From positions 1,116,001 through 1,180,000 of the forward strand of contig NZ_CP032823.1 of NCBI RefSeq assembly GCF_003660105.1: 64,000 bases of DNA. The letters are read 5' to 3'. The stretch is from Aliarcobacter cryaerophilus ATCC 43158. Lineage in GTDB: Bacteria > Campylobacterota > Campylobacteria > Campylobacterales > Arcobacteraceae. The notes under the pieces were generated by a model. It saw nothing but the letters and a program-made list of their open reading frames with translations. It made no database searches and had not been told where the DNA came from. Of the stretch, positions 17,758 to 26,624 are shown piece after piece (the stretch's first letter is position 1; the number at the start of each line of letters is the position of its first letter). Both the position numbers and the translations under genes were made by a program.

Positions 17758-17763
17758 ATTTAT

Positions 17764-17794
17764 TCACTCATAGAAAAAAGCGGTGAGTGATTTT
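17764..17794 (+). terminator. weak terminator after the chemoreceptor gene
   Basis: A 7-bp stem (TCACTCA at 17764-17770 and TGAGTGA at 17784-17790, loop of 13) is followed by four Ts, with a further T-rich stretch about 10 bp later. The stem is short and the loop long, so efficiency may be low. Confidence 0.45.
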
Positions 17795-17850
17795 GTGTTA
17801 CTTTTTTTCCTTTACTTAAAAAAAATTATGAAATAGAATAAAATAAAATT

Positions 17851-17871
17851 ATTGAATAAGATTAATTCAAT
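17851..17871 (+). promoter_or_regulatory. inverted repeat upstream of the thioesterase gene, possible operator
   Basis: ATTGAAT (17851-17857) and ATTCAAT (17865-17871) form a perfect 7-bp inverted repeat with a 7-bp spacer, 37 bp upstream of the ATG. The geometry suits a dimeric regulator, but A/T-rich palindromes are frequent here and no regulator is adjacent. Confidence 0.25.
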
Positions 17872-17907
17872 AAAATACCATATCAAAAATATTTTAAGGT
17901 ATAAAAG

Positions 17908-18384
17908 ATGAATGAAGAGATAAAAAGAGAAAAGACTGTCACAATGACTATGTTAATGACTCCAGATAAAGCAAATTTTTCTGGAAAAAATGTGCATGGT
18001 GGCGAAATTTTAAAAATGCTTGATCAAGTAGCTTATGCTTGTGCTGCTAGATATTCTGGTCACTATGCTGTTACACTTTCTGTTGATATGGTACTATTTA
18101 AAAATCCAGTTAAAATTGGCTCTTTGGTAACTTTTCATGCTTCAGTAAACTATACAGGAAGAACATCTATGGAAATAGGTATAAAAGTCATATCAGAAGA
18201 TATAAAAGATCATACTATGAAAAATACAAATGTTTGCTATTTTACTATGATTGCTGTTGATGAAGATGGTAAACCAGTACCTGTTCCTAAATTAGAACTT
18301 GTAACTGAAGATGATAAGAGAAGATATAATGATGCTTTAAAAAGAAGAGATTTTAGAATGTCATCAAGACATGCAAAAGGTTAA
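17908..18384 (+). CDS. YciA-like acyl-CoA thioesterase (hotdog fold)
   Basis: 158 residues. The hotdog-fold signature is visible: MLMTPDKANFSGKNVHGGEILKMLDQVAYACAARYSGHYAVTLSVDMVLFKNPVKIGSLVTFHASVNYTGRTSMEIGIKV. The N-F-x-G-x-x-x-GG and A-A-x-x-x-x-G segments resemble YciA/BFIT-type enzymes that hydrolyse acyl-CoA. It is monocistronic, with TAAGG before the start and a strong terminator directly at its stop codon. Chain-length preference cannot be told from sequence. Confidence 0.88.
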   Translation: MNEEIKREKTVTMTMLMTPDKANFSGKNVHGGEILKMLDQVAYACAARYSGHYAVTLSVDMVLFKNPVKIGSLVTFHASVNYTGRTSMEIGIKVISEDIKDHTMKNTNVCYFTMIAVDEDGKPVPVPKLELVTEDDKRRYNDALKRRDFRMSSRHAKG

Positions 18385-18413
18385 GAAGGCTTAAAGATAA
18401 GCCTTCTCTTTTT
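18384..18413 (+). terminator. strong intrinsic terminator after the thioesterase gene
   Basis: A perfect 10-bp stem (AGAAGGCTTA at 18384-18393 and its complement at 18398-18407, tetraloop AAGA) is followed by CTTTTT. It separates the plus-strand thioesterase gene from the convergent ABC-F gene. Confidence 0.85.
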
Positions 18414-18414
18414 A

Positions 18415-20007
18415 TTAAGCTGATTTAGATTCCATAAACTCTTCATAACTTCCTTTAAAGTCAATAATAGTTCCATCAGCTTGAATTTCAATAATTCTAT
18501 TTGCATAAGCATCAAGTAACTCTCTATCGTGAGATACACAAATAACTGAACCAGCATATTGATGTAAACCCTCACCTAAAGCAATAATAGCTTCAAGGTC
18601 AAGATGATTTGTTGGTTCATCAAGAACAAGGAAATTTCCTTGTTCTAACATAATTTTAGATAGCATCATTCTGTGTTTTTCACCACCAGAACAAGAATCA
18701 ACTTTTTTCTCTTGCTCTTGACCATTAAATAGCATTCTTCCAAGACAATTTCTAATCTCTCCAATATCAGCATCTCTATCAAAGCCTCTTAACCAGTCAT
18801 ATAAAGTCATATCTCCATTTATAAAATCTGTTGTATTTTGAGGAAAATAAGAGTTTTGAATAGTTGCTCCCCATAAAACTTCTCCACTATCAGCTTGTAA
18901 ATTACCTACTAAGATTTCACAAAGTGTTGTTTTTCCAACCCCATTTGGACCGATTAATGCAATTTTATCACCTTTTTCAAGAGTAAATGAAATATCATTT
19001 AAAACAACTTTATCTCCATAAGATTTTGAGATATTTTTAATATTTAAAAGCTCTTTTCCAACCTCTCTTTTTTGTCTAAAAATAATAGATGGATCTCTTC
19101 TACTTGATACTTCAATAGCTTGTATATCTAATTTATCGAGTTGTTTTTGTCTTGAAGTTGCTTGTTTTGCTTTTGAAGCATTTGCACTAAATCTAGCAAT
19201 AAATTTTTCAAGTTCTTCTTTCTCTTTTTGCTTTTTACTTACATCTGTTTGTTGTTGTTTTGCTATAAGTGTTGATGCGATATACCAATCATCATAAGTT
19301 CCGCTAAACTCTCTTATTTTTTTGAAATCAACATCTAAGATATTTGTACAAACTGCATTTAAAAAGTGTCTATCATGAGAAATTACAACCATTGTTCCAT
19401 CATGGTGCTGAAGTTGATTTTCAAGCCAACCAATAGTATCAATATCTAAGTTATTTGTAGGCTCATCTAAAAATAAAATATCTGGTTTTGGATATAAAAC
19501 CTGTGCTAAAAGTATTTTAACTTTATCTCCACCTGTTAATGTACTCATTAAATTTTGTTGAGTAGAAGCTGGAAAACCTAAATCTTCAAGAATTTTTGTA
19601 ACTTTAATATCATATTCATAAGTTGGGTCTTCTTCACAACAAATAATCTCTAGCTCTGCTAATCTATTATTTACTTCATCTGTAAATTCAGGACTTAAAT
19701 ACAACTCTTCTTTCTCTTTTACAGCATCATAAAGTCTTTTATTTCCCATTAAAACTGTATCAAAAAGAGTAAAGTTTTCAAAAGCAAATTGATTTTGAGA
19801 TAAAACCCCTACTTTTTTCCCATTTTGAATTTGTACTTCTCCTTCAGTTGCATCTTCTTGTCCTGAAAGAATTTTTAGAAATGTTGTTTTACCAGCACCA
19901 TTAGCACCAATCAAACCATATCTTTTCCCAGTATCAAGTTTTAGATTTATCTCAGCAAAAAGAACTCTTGCTCCGAAAGATTTTTTTAAATTAACTATTT
20001 GAACCAT
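18415..20007 (-). CDS. ABC-F ATPase, YbiT-like
   Basis: 530 residues, the same length class as E. coli YbiT. Two ABC domains are joined by a charged linker (about 235-310): Walker A GANGAGKTT and GPNGVGKTT, signature-like LTGGDKVK and CSGGEKHR, and Walker B ILFLDEPTNNLD and FLVLDEPTNHLD. There are no membrane segments. ABC-F proteins act on ribosomes as translation factors; the opening MVQIVNLKKSFGARVLFAEINL and QFAFENFTLFDTVLMG resemble YbiT more than EttA or Uup. It stands alone between two terminators. Confidence 0.88.
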   Translation of the reverse strand: MVQIVNLKKSFGARVLFAEINLKLDTGKRYGLIGANGAGKTTFLKILSGQEDATEGEVQIQNGKKVGVLSQNQFAFENFTLFDTVLMGNKRLYDAVKEKEELYLSPEFTDEVNNRLAELEIICCEEDPTYEYDIKVTKILEDLGFPASTQQNLMSTLTGGDKVKILLAQVLYPKPDILFLDEPTNNLDIDTIGWLENQLQHHDGTMVVISHDRHFLNAVCTNILDVDFKKIREFSGTYDDWYIASTLIAKQQQTDVSKKQKEKEELEKFIARFSANASKAKQATSRQKQLDKLDIQAIEVSSRRDPSIIFRQKREVGKELLNIKNISKSYGDKVVLNDISFTLEKGDKIALIGPNGVGKTTLCEILVGNLQADSGEVLWGATIQNSYFPQNTTDFINGDMTLYDWLRGFDRDADIGEIRNCLGRMLFNGQEQEKKVDSCSGGEKHRMMLSKIMLEQGNFLVLDEPTNHLDLEAIIALGEGLHQYAGSVICVSHDRELLDAYANRIIEIQADGTIIDFKGSYEEFMESKSA

Positions 20008-20105
20008 ATTATATCTTCTCCATTTTTATTTAACTATTTCTATTTTTTTGTGATTTTTTAATTTTAATTTGGCGATTATATCCAAAAAATAAGTTTTATG
20101 GCTTA

Positions 20106-20124
20106 AAAGAGCTTAGAGCTCTTT
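20106..20124 (-). terminator. short terminator hairpin at the end of the LRR-like gene
   Basis: An 8-bp perfect stem (AAAGAGCT at 20106-20113 and AGCTCTTT at 20117-20124, loop TAG) overlaps the last codons of the gene. Only a few Ts follow on the minus strand, so the call is moderate. Confidence 0.4.
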
Positions 20125-21606
20125 CTCAAATGCCAATTTCATAATATCATCTTCGCTTATAATATCGCTATTATCTTCATTTGGTGGATTTTTTATCCAC
20201 AAAACTTTTGTTTTTAATTGATCAAGCTGATATTTTGTAAGATTTTTAATTAAATTATCCGTTATCATCTCTTTTGTAAGAGTATTTGCATTTAACATTT
20301 TTTTTATAACTTTTTCTAAATTCTTTTTAGTACTTTCAAATGCTTTTTCTTCATCTGTTAATGAAATATACTCTTCATCTAAATATTTCATAACAGCATC
20401 ACCTGGATACTTATAAGTTGTAATTCCTTTATAGTTATACTTTTGACACTTAAGTCTTGGAATATAAACTCCTGTAAAAACATACCCTTGTACTGAATTT
20501 ACACCTTCTAAAGTTCTTAAAGGATTATGTGAACATATATAATCATCTTTTACAATAGTTGGGGAGTTTTGAAGTGATGTTATATTGTTGTGTAATATTA
20601 CAAAACTTCCTTTAACCTCTTTTGGACCTCCACGAAGTGAGTTTAATTCATTTTTATGAGCAAAAAAACTTCCACCAACCCTTGTAGGGCTTCCTTCTAG
20701 AGAAACTAACTCATTTTCACTTATATCAAAATCTCCATCTACATAATTGAAATTTATAGGTAATTTAGAAAGGTTTGGAAGCCTATTTGACAACTTTACA
20801 TCACCGTGAACATCAACAGAGTTATCAGGCAATATTGTAGTACCTTTTATATCAAACTTATCAAGCCATGCTTGTATATCTTCATTATTTGTTAATGCAA
20901 CTACTGGTCTATAAATATGAGAAACAGCTTCGCTACCTTTATATCTATAAAACTGTCCATCTTCTTCAAATTTAGAAGTAATATTTAGTTTAATATCTGT
21001 TACTAAATCTCCTCCAATTTCATCGGCAACTCCATCTAAATCACTTAGTCTATTTGTATTACAAAGATAATCCTCTTTTACCGAAATTGGTCCACCCATT
21101 AATCTTTCAATAATATTGTTTGAACAATCAAAATATGTATCAATACTTTTTGGTCCACCTTCTAAAGTAGTAAGACGATTATTGTTGCACTTAAAATGAC
21201 CTTTTACAGTACGTGGACTTGCCTTTATTGAAGTTAATTCATTGAAAGAGCAATCATAAAAACCTTTTACCTCTTTTGGTCCATATGATAAGTTTTTTAA
21301 ATTATTATGAGAAGAATCAAAATCACCAACTTCAACAGGACAATCAAATAGTGAAGTTAATTTATTGTATGAACAGTTAAAATCTTTCATTACAATTTTT
21401 GGACACCCTTCAAGACTAGGTAATTCATTGTTACTTATATCAAAATATCCATCTATTCTATCAAACTTAATAGGAAGTTTTTGACCTTTTAATTTCTCAC
21501 TTAGATTTACATTTCCTTGAACAGAAACATAAAAATCTTCTGATATATGATAGTTGCTTATACCATAATCTCTAAGCCAGTTTTCAATATCACTAATACT
21601 TAGCAT
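20113..21606 (-). CDS. internally duplicated LRR-like repeat protein
   Basis: 497 residues, no signal peptide or membrane helix. Residues 1-235 and 242-410 are two copies of one module: a helix-like head (ISDIENWLRDYGI / EDIQAWLDKFDI), a VQGNVNLSxxL / VHGDVKLSxRL strand pair, LPI-x-F, then 20-21-residue repeats of the type xLxSLEGxPxxVxGxFxCSxN, and a tail (YRYKGSEAV / YKYPGDAVMKYL). Similar 'LTSLEGAP' repeats are known from large phages and scattered bacteria. The C-terminal 80 residues are helical and acidic. The function is unknown; a binding scaffold is likely. Codon use does not differ obviously from neighbours. Confidence 0.75.
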   Translation of the reverse strand: MLSISDIENWLRDYGISNYHISEDFYVSVQGNVNLSEKLKGQKLPIKFDRIDGYFDISNNELPSLEGCPKIVMKDFNCSYNKLTSLFDCPVEVGDFDSSHNNLKNLSYGPKEVKGFYDCSFNELTSIKASPRTVKGHFKCNNNRLTTLEGGPKSIDTYFDCSNNIIERLMGGPISVKEDYLCNTNRLSDLDGVADEIGGDLVTDIKLNITSKFEEDGQFYRYKGSEAVSHIYRPVVALTNNEDIQAWLDKFDIKGTTILPDNSVDVHGDVKLSNRLPNLSKLPINFNYVDGDFDISENELVSLEGSPTRVGGSFFAHKNELNSLRGGPKEVKGSFVILHNNITSLQNSPTIVKDDYICSHNPLRTLEGVNSVQGYVFTGVYIPRLKCQKYNYKGITTYKYPGDAVMKYLDEEYISLTDEEKAFESTKKNLEKVIKKMLNANTLTKEMITDNLIKNLTKYQLDQLKTKVLWIKNPPNEDNSDIISEDDIMKLAFEKEL

Positions 21607-21662
21607 CTTTTTAAGCCCTTAAATAATTTTTTAAATTTTGATATATATTAACATTTTATTAC

Positions 21663-22292
21663 TTAGTTTATAAATTCAACAATATCTTCAAATTTATCTC
21701 TTATTTGTGTACTTTGCTCTTTTATTCTATAACCAAAAGGAACAATTACAGAAAGTTGATACTCTTTTGTATTTAGATTTAAAACTTTTTCAACATTCTC
21801 TTTTTCAAAACCTTCAATAGGACAAGAATCAATCCCTCTAATAGCTGCTGCTGTCATCATATTTGCCATTGCAATATATGTCTGTCTTGAAGTCCAAGCA
21901 AAAGTTTTTTCATCGCTACTAAATGTATCTTCCAAATGACTTGTATATTTTTTAATATAAGCATCTACCATCTCTTGAGCCATTCCTCTTCTATTAAACT
22001 TTCTTAATACTTCACTTGAAGTTGGTTTTGTACTATCTATTGCTGCTAAGATTACAACTAAATGTGAGCAAGTTGTAATTTGAGGTTGATCCCAACAAAA
22101 AGGTCTAATTTTTGCTTTTAACTCTTCATTTGTAATAACCAAAAATTTCCAAGGCTCTTGACCAAAAGAACTAGGAGATTTTCTTCCAGCTTCCAAAATA
22201 AAATTTAAATCATCACTACTTATTTTTTTTGTTTCATCAAATATTTTACAAGCATGTCTAAAATCCATAGCTTCTTGAAATGTTTTTTCCAT
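21663..22292 (-). CDS. NAD(P)H-dependent nitroreductase family flavoprotein
   Basis: 209 residues. The start MEKTFQEAMDFRHACKIFDETKKISSDDLNFILEAGRKSPSSFGQEPWKFLVI is the FMN-binding N-terminus of NfsB-type nitroreductases (R-H/R-x-x-x-x-F/Y and SPSSFGxxPW). Later segments IAMANMMTAAAIRGIDSCPIEGF and VPFGYR complete the fold. These homodimeric enzymes reduce quinones and nitro compounds. It lies 30 bp downstream of mdaB on the same strand, forming a likely two-gene quinone/nitro-compound reduction unit. Confidence 0.9.
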   Translation of the reverse strand: MEKTFQEAMDFRHACKIFDETKKISSDDLNFILEAGRKSPSSFGQEPWKFLVITNEELKAKIRPFCWDQPQITTCSHLVVILAAIDSTKPTSSEVLRKFNRRGMAQEMVDAYIKKYTSHLEDTFSSDEKTFAWTSRQTYIAMANMMTAAAIRGIDSCPIEGFEKENVEKVLNLNTKEYQLSVIVPFGYRIKEQSTQIRDKFEDIVEFIN

Positions 22293-22322
22293 TTTTTATC
22301 CTTTTAATTTAATTTTGTAATT

Positions 22323-22904
22323 TTATAAAAAATTCTCTTTTAAAGTCTCTTCAAATTTAACCAACTCTTTATTTAAATCTAAATCACCTTTAAAAATATC
22401 ATGAACAGAGTAAGTTTTTAAAGCTTCAAGTCCAACAAATTGAAATGTTTTATGAGTAGCAACATTTGCTTCATCTAAAGATAAACCATCAAAAAAGCCA
22501 TCTGGATTATTGAACTCACTTTTTGGACAGTTGTAAGTAATACTTAACATATATTTTTTACCTTTTAAAAGTCCTCCACTTCCATAAGTTTTACTCTCAT
22601 CACTTCTACTTCTTCCATCACTTTCATAATGTCTTCCTTGAGTAAAAGTTTCATCAAAATATTTTTTTGTAATCCAAGGAACTCCCATCCAATAAACTGG
22701 GTACTGTAAAATTATAGCATCAGCCCACTCAAATTTTTCGCACTCATCTTGAGTTTTATAACCCTCTTCTATATTTGTATGTTTTACTTCAAAACCATTA
22801 TCTAAAAAAAACTTTGTTGCTTTATCTATATATTTTTTTGTTAATTCACCACGTGCTACTACATCATAATATTGATGTCCATTTATAATTAAAACTTTTT
22901 TCAT
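22323..22904 (-). CDS. mdaB: NADPH:quinone reductase MdaB-like flavodoxin-fold protein
   Basis: 193 residues. The flavodoxin-like start MKKVLIINGHQYY, the segment WADAIILQYPVYWMGVPWITKKYFDETFTQGRHYESDGRSR and the C-terminal HKTFQFVGLEAL fit MdaB, an FAD-containing NADPH quinone reductase that protects against oxidative stress in Helicobacter and relatives. It precedes the nitroreductase gene by 30 bp. The AEC transporter gene is divergent, with about 120 bp between the starts. Confidence 0.87.
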   Translation of the reverse strand: MKKVLIINGHQYYDVVARGELTKKYIDKATKFFLDNGFEVKHTNIEEGYKTQDECEKFEWADAIILQYPVYWMGVPWITKKYFDETFTQGRHYESDGRSRSDESKTYGSGGLLKGKKYMLSITYNCPKSEFNNPDGFFDGLSLDEANVATHKTFQFVGLEALKTYSVHDIFKGDLDLNKELVKFEETLKENFL

Positions 22905-23023
22905 ATATATCCTTTTAAAATTATTTCAAATATGAATGTATCAAAAATAATCTTAATCTCTGTATTAAACAATTAAATCATATTATGATAAAGTTCCAAT
23001 CTACTTATATTAGAAGGTCTATT

Positions 23024-23926
23024 TTGGAAAATATATTATTGATTTTATTTGCCCTATTCTTAGGATATATGCTAAACCGTTTAAATATCATGCAAAGAGA
23101 TGGCTCAATTGCTTTAAATAAATTTGTACTTTATGTATCTTATCCTGCAATTATTCTTTTACAAACTCCTAAGATGGATTTTTCCATTGAGCTTATGATT
23201 CCTGCGATTGTTGCTTGGACTGTTATGACATTAAGTGCTTTTTTGATACTTTTTTTATCAAAAATTCTTAATTTTAGTAAAGAGGTAACTGGAAGTTTAA
23301 TGCTTGTTGCTATTTTAACAAATAGCTCATTTTTAGGTATTCCTCTGCTTGATACTTATTTACCAAATGATAACTTTATGCCATATTTACTAGTTTATGA
23401 CCAACTTGGAACTTTCTTCGCATTTGCAATATATGGAACATTTATTGTATCACTATATACAAGTAAAACAAAAGTGACTTTTAAACTAATAACTGTAAAA
23501 GTTCTAACATTTCCACCGTTTTTGACTCTAATTTTTGCTCTATTTCTTGTAGGTGTTGAGTTTAATCCTACAATTACAAAAGTATTAGAGGCTTTTGCTT
23601 TAACAACTGTTCCTGTTGCTTTAGTTGCAGCTGGACTTCAACTTCAACTTAAGCTTCCAAAAGAGGATATAAAACCTTTTAGTGTAGCACTTTTTGTAAA
23701 ACTTATTTTTGCTCCAATTATTGCAATTATTGTTTGTAAAATTTTTGGATGGAATAATTTAGCAGGAACTGTATCAATTCTTGAAGCTGCTATGGCTCCA
23801 ATGATAACAGCAGGTGCAATAGCAGCAATGGCAGGTCTTGCACCAAGACTAAGTTCTGCAATAGTTGGTTATGGAATTTTAATATCGTTTATTACAACAT
23901 ATCTAGTTAAAATATTAATCTTATAA
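23024..23926 (+). CDS. AEC (auxin efflux carrier) family transporter
   Basis: About 300 residues from a TTG at 23024, which has AGAAGG six bases upstream and gives the family-typical start LENILLILFALFLGYMLNRLNIM. An in-frame ATG at 22985 would add 13 residues but has no ribosome binding site. About ten membrane helices are visible, with the family features LNKFVLYVSYPAIIL, TNSSFLGIPLL and a repeat-like second half. AEC carriers move small organic anions or other solutes across the inner membrane; the substrate is unknown. Confidence 0.85.
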   Translation: MENILLILFALFLGYMLNRLNIMQRDGSIALNKFVLYVSYPAIILLQTPKMDFSIELMIPAIVAWTVMTLSAFLILFLSKILNFSKEVTGSLMLVAILTNSSFLGIPLLDTYLPNDNFMPYLLVYDQLGTFFAFAIYGTFIVSLYTSKTKVTFKLITVKVLTFPPFLTLIFALFLVGVEFNPTITKVLEAFALTTVPVALVAAGLQLQLKLPKEDIKPFSVALFVKLIFAPIIAIIVCKIFGWNNLAGTVSILEAAMAPMITAGAIAAMAGLAPRLSSAIVGYGILISFITTYLVKILIL

Positions 23927-23982
23927 TTTATCAACTATTAACCAAATTTTAGCAAGAATTGCAAAAAAATTTAAGGAAAAAA

Positions 23983-24723
23983 ATGTTTAGAATATTAAAA
24001 AATGTTATATTTCTCTTTTTATTTATAGCTTTAACTCTAGAAGCAAAAGAAAAAGAGCTAACAAACAAACAGATGTTAGAGTTTGAAAATTTAGAAATAT
24101 TTAAAAAAGCTGGTATAAAAGTTGAAAAAGCTTACGATATAGGAAGTTTATATCTTCTTTCAGTAGTTGTGCAAGGAAATAAAGATGAAATTTTTCTAAC
24201 AAAAGATAAAAACTATCTTATTTCAGGTGCTGTTATAAATACAACAACGGGGATGCAAATAAAAGCTCCTGTAAACTTAGCTATATTAAAAGATAAAGAA
24301 GCATTTACTTATGGAAATGGGAAAGATGAGTATATCCTTTTTACAGACCCTGAGTGCTCATATTGCAAAAAATTTGAAACTTTTTTACCTCAAATAAAAG
24401 ATAAAGTAAAAATAAAAGTATTCTTCTTTCCTTTAGACTTTCATGAAAATGCAAAAGATTTAAGTATATACATTATGAGTAAAAAAACAAAAGATGAAAA
24501 AATTAATGCAATGTTTGAGTTTAATATTGGAGATAATTTAAGTAAAGTAAAAAATGCAAAATACTCTAAAAATGAATTAGAAAAACTAGAGAAAAAGCTT
24601 GAAGAACATATAAATTTAGGAATAAGTTTAAATGTTCAAGGAACTCCAGCATTATTTGATAAAGATGGAAATAGTATTGTCTGGGTTAATCTTTTAGAAA
24701 AATATGGAATAGATTTTAAATAA
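23983..24723 (+). CDS. DsbC/DsbG-like periplasmic thiol-disulfide protein
   Basis: 246 residues from the ATG at 23983, with AAGGA five bases upstream; an upstream TTG adds eight unlikely residues. A signal sequence (ILKNVIFLFLFIALTLEA) is followed by an N-terminal dimerisation-like domain with GAVINTTTGMQI and a thioredoxin-fold domain with TDPECSYCKKFE (active site CSYC) and cis-Pro in VQGTPALF. That order is as in DsbC/G disulfide isomerases. It could isomerise or reduce disulfides in the periplasm; no DsbD is nearby. Confidence 0.82.
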   Translation: MFRILKNVIFLFLFIALTLEAKEKELTNKQMLEFENLEIFKKAGIKVEKAYDIGSLYLLSVVVQGNKDEIFLTKDKNYLISGAVINTTTGMQIKAPVNLAILKDKEAFTYGNGKDEYILFTDPECSYCKKFETFLPQIKDKVKIKVFFFPLDFHENAKDLSIYIMSKKTKDEKINAMFEFNIGDNLSKVKNAKYSKNELEKLEKKLEEHINLGISLNVQGTPALFDKDGNSIVWVNLLEKYGIDFK

Positions 24724-24725
24724 TT

Positions 24726-24758
24726 AAAAAAAGAAGATAGACCTAAAAATCTATCTTC
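24726..24758 (-). terminator. intrinsic terminator of the TonB-tail-like gene
   Basis: A 9-bp stem (GAAGATAGA at 24733-24741 and TCTATCTTC at 24750-24758, loop of 8) is followed on the minus strand by seven Ts. It overlaps the last codons of the minus-strand gene and also ends the converging plus-strand DsbC-like gene. Confidence 0.8.
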
Positions 24759-25669
24759 ATTCTATAATATCTAGGAAAATGAGTTTTTAGATTTTCTTCA
24801 ATCTTTAGAGGAAACATCTCTTCTATTTGTGGCTTTACTTTATTAAAATAATCACTATTTCCATTTAAAAAAGTTAATTGTTCATAACTTCCATCTTTCA
24901 AAATAGTCACTCTAATATTTACAAAATCACCTCTTTTAAAAGTTGTTTTATCAAAATTTCTATCTATATTACTATAAATTTTTTTATCAAATTTATCAAA
25001 AAAATCATCAATATTTGACACTTCATGATGAACTTCCTCACTATTCTCATCTGTTTTTACATCTTCTAAAGCTTTTGTTTCTAAACTAGTTTTTGAATCA
25101 ATCAAAATAGTTTCATCTTTATGCTCATTATCTTTAATTTGCTGTACTGGTTCTTCTTGTTTTTGTTCAGTAACTAATTTATTTTCAACTCTTTGCTCAT
25201 CTATGTTTTCAACAACTTTATCTTTTATCTCTTCTTGTTTCAAAACTTCAGTATTTGTATTATCTGTAGAGATATTTTCTTCACTTTTAATAGTTTGCTC
25301 TTCAGTATTTAAATCTTTCACTCTCTCTTCTTGCTTTGATAATATTTCAGCTCTTTGAGAAAGATAGATATTTTTCGTACTCTCTTCTTTATTTTCATCT
25401 TCTACTTTTTTTACAATTAAAACTTCCTCATTATTATCTTGAAATAATTTAGTTTTTATATCTTCATAGATTTTAGTCAGAAAACCACTTTCTGCAACAA
25501 ATACTTTTGAATCTTTTGTTTCAATTTCTACTTTTGTCTCTTTTGTTATTGTTTCCAATGATAAATCATTATCTTTTGAAAAAACAAAAAAATAGATTAG
25601 ATACAAAATAAACAATACACCAATGATAATCAATATATCTTCAACAAAATTTTTAGTTCTTCTTTTCAT
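24743..25669 (-). CDS. single-TM protein with Glu/Lys-rich spacer and TonB-tail-like end
   Basis: 308 residues. One membrane helix (about 11-31, ILIIIGVLFILYLIYFFVF) follows a basic N-terminus (MKRRTKNF). Residues about 40-210 are a low-complexity spacer rich in Glu, Lys, Thr and Val. The last 90 residues (SNIDDFFDKFDKKIYSNIDRNF... to RYYRMKIDF) form a small mixed domain resembling TonB/TolA C-terminal domains. This is the layout of TonB/TolA-type envelope-spanning proteins, but no ExbB/ExbD or Tol genes are nearby. It lies 14 bp downstream of ftsY. Confidence 0.6.
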   Translation of the reverse strand: MKRRTKNFVEDILIIIGVLFILYLIYFFVFSKDNDLSLETITKETKVEIETKDSKVFVAESGFLTKIYEDIKTKLFQDNNEEVLIVKKVEDENKEESTKNIYLSQRAEILSKQEERVKDLNTEEQTIKSEENISTDNTNTEVLKQEEIKDKVVENIDEQRVENKLVTEQKQEEPVQQIKDNEHKDETILIDSKTSLETKALEDVKTDENSEEVHHEVSNIDDFFDKFDKKIYSNIDRNFDKTTFKRGDFVNIRVTILKDGSYEQLTFLNGNSDYFNKVKPQIEEMFPLKIEENLKTHFPRYYRMKIDF

Positions 25670-25683
25670 ACTTTCCTCTTCTA

Positions 25684-26616
25684 TTAATCTTTAATATAAA
25701 TCTCATCAAGTAAACTATCTACAAAATAATCAGGACTAAATTCTATTAAATCATCTTGTTTTTCACCAACACCTATATAAAAAATAGGAAGCTCAAGTTG
25801 ATTTGATATTGAAAATAGTGCACCACCTTTAGCGGTTCCATCAAGTTTTGTTACAATAATACCATCTATTCCTACAATTTCATTAAAAGCTTTTGCTTGA
25901 GCAATTGCACTATTTCCTTGAGTTCCATCCAAAATCATTAGTTTTTGATATGGTCTATTTTCTAAAGCTTTTTCACAAACTTTTACTATCTTTTTTAACT
26001 CATTATTTAAGTTTGATTGAGTTTGAAGTCTTCCTGCTGTATCAATAATAACATTATCAATATTTCTAGAAATGGCAGAGCTAATTGTATCGTATGCTAC
26101 AGCACTTGAATCATGCCCTTGTTTTGTTTTTATAATTGGGATATCAAGTTTAGTAGCCCAAGCGCTAAGTTGCTCTATTGCAGCAGCTCTAAAAGTATCT
26201 CCAGCTCCTAAAATTACACTTTGTCCCTCTTTTTTCAATTTAGAAGCTAACTTTGCTATAGTTGTAGTTTTTCCAGCACCATTTACACCAATTATCAATC
26301 TTACATAAGGTTTTGGAAGATTTGAGAAATCAACATCTGGAGCATGTTCAAAAAGCATTACAAGTCTGTGTCTTAACTCTTTTCTTGTAATCATAGATGG
26401 TAAACCATTCATAGCTTTTTCTATAATTTCATACTCAACATCTGACTCTATTAAAATCTCTTCAATCTCATCAAAAGATATTTTCTCTTTTTTTTGGGGT
26501 ACTACACTTTTTATTGAAGCAAAAGTTTTGCTAAAAGCTTTTGAAAAAAAATTTTCACTCTCTTCTTTATTTTCAACAACTTGATTCTCTTTATTTTTTT
26601 TAAGAAAGTTAAACAT
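25684..26616 (-). CDS. ftsY: signal recognition particle receptor FtsY
   Basis: 310 residues. A short charged N-terminal region is followed by the NG domain: helical N part (FDEIEEILIESDVEYEIIEKAM), P-loop GVNGAGKTTTIAKLA, GDTFRAAAIEQL, DTAGR, and TKLDGTAKGG. FtsY docks ribosome-SRP complexes at the inner membrane. The long acidic A domain of E. coli FtsY is reduced to about 45 residues, as usual in Campylobacterota. The gene sits between the TlpA lipoprotein gene (upstream, 8 bp) and the TonB-tail-like gene. Confidence 0.95.
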   Translation of the reverse strand: MFNFLKKNKENQVVENKEESENFFSKAFSKTFASIKSVVPQKKEKISFDEIEEILIESDVEYEIIEKAMNGLPSMITRKELRHRLVMLFEHAPDVDFSNLPKPYVRLIIGVNGAGKTTTIAKLASKLKKEGQSVILGAGDTFRAAAIEQLSAWATKLDIPIIKTKQGHDSSAVAYDTISSAISRNIDNVIIDTAGRLQTQSNLNNELKKIVKVCEKALENRPYQKLMILDGTQGNSAIAQAKAFNEIVGIDGIIVTKLDGTAKGGALFSISNQLELPIFYIGVGEKQDDLIEFSPDYFVDSLLDEIYIKD

Positions 26617-26624
26617 TTTTTATC

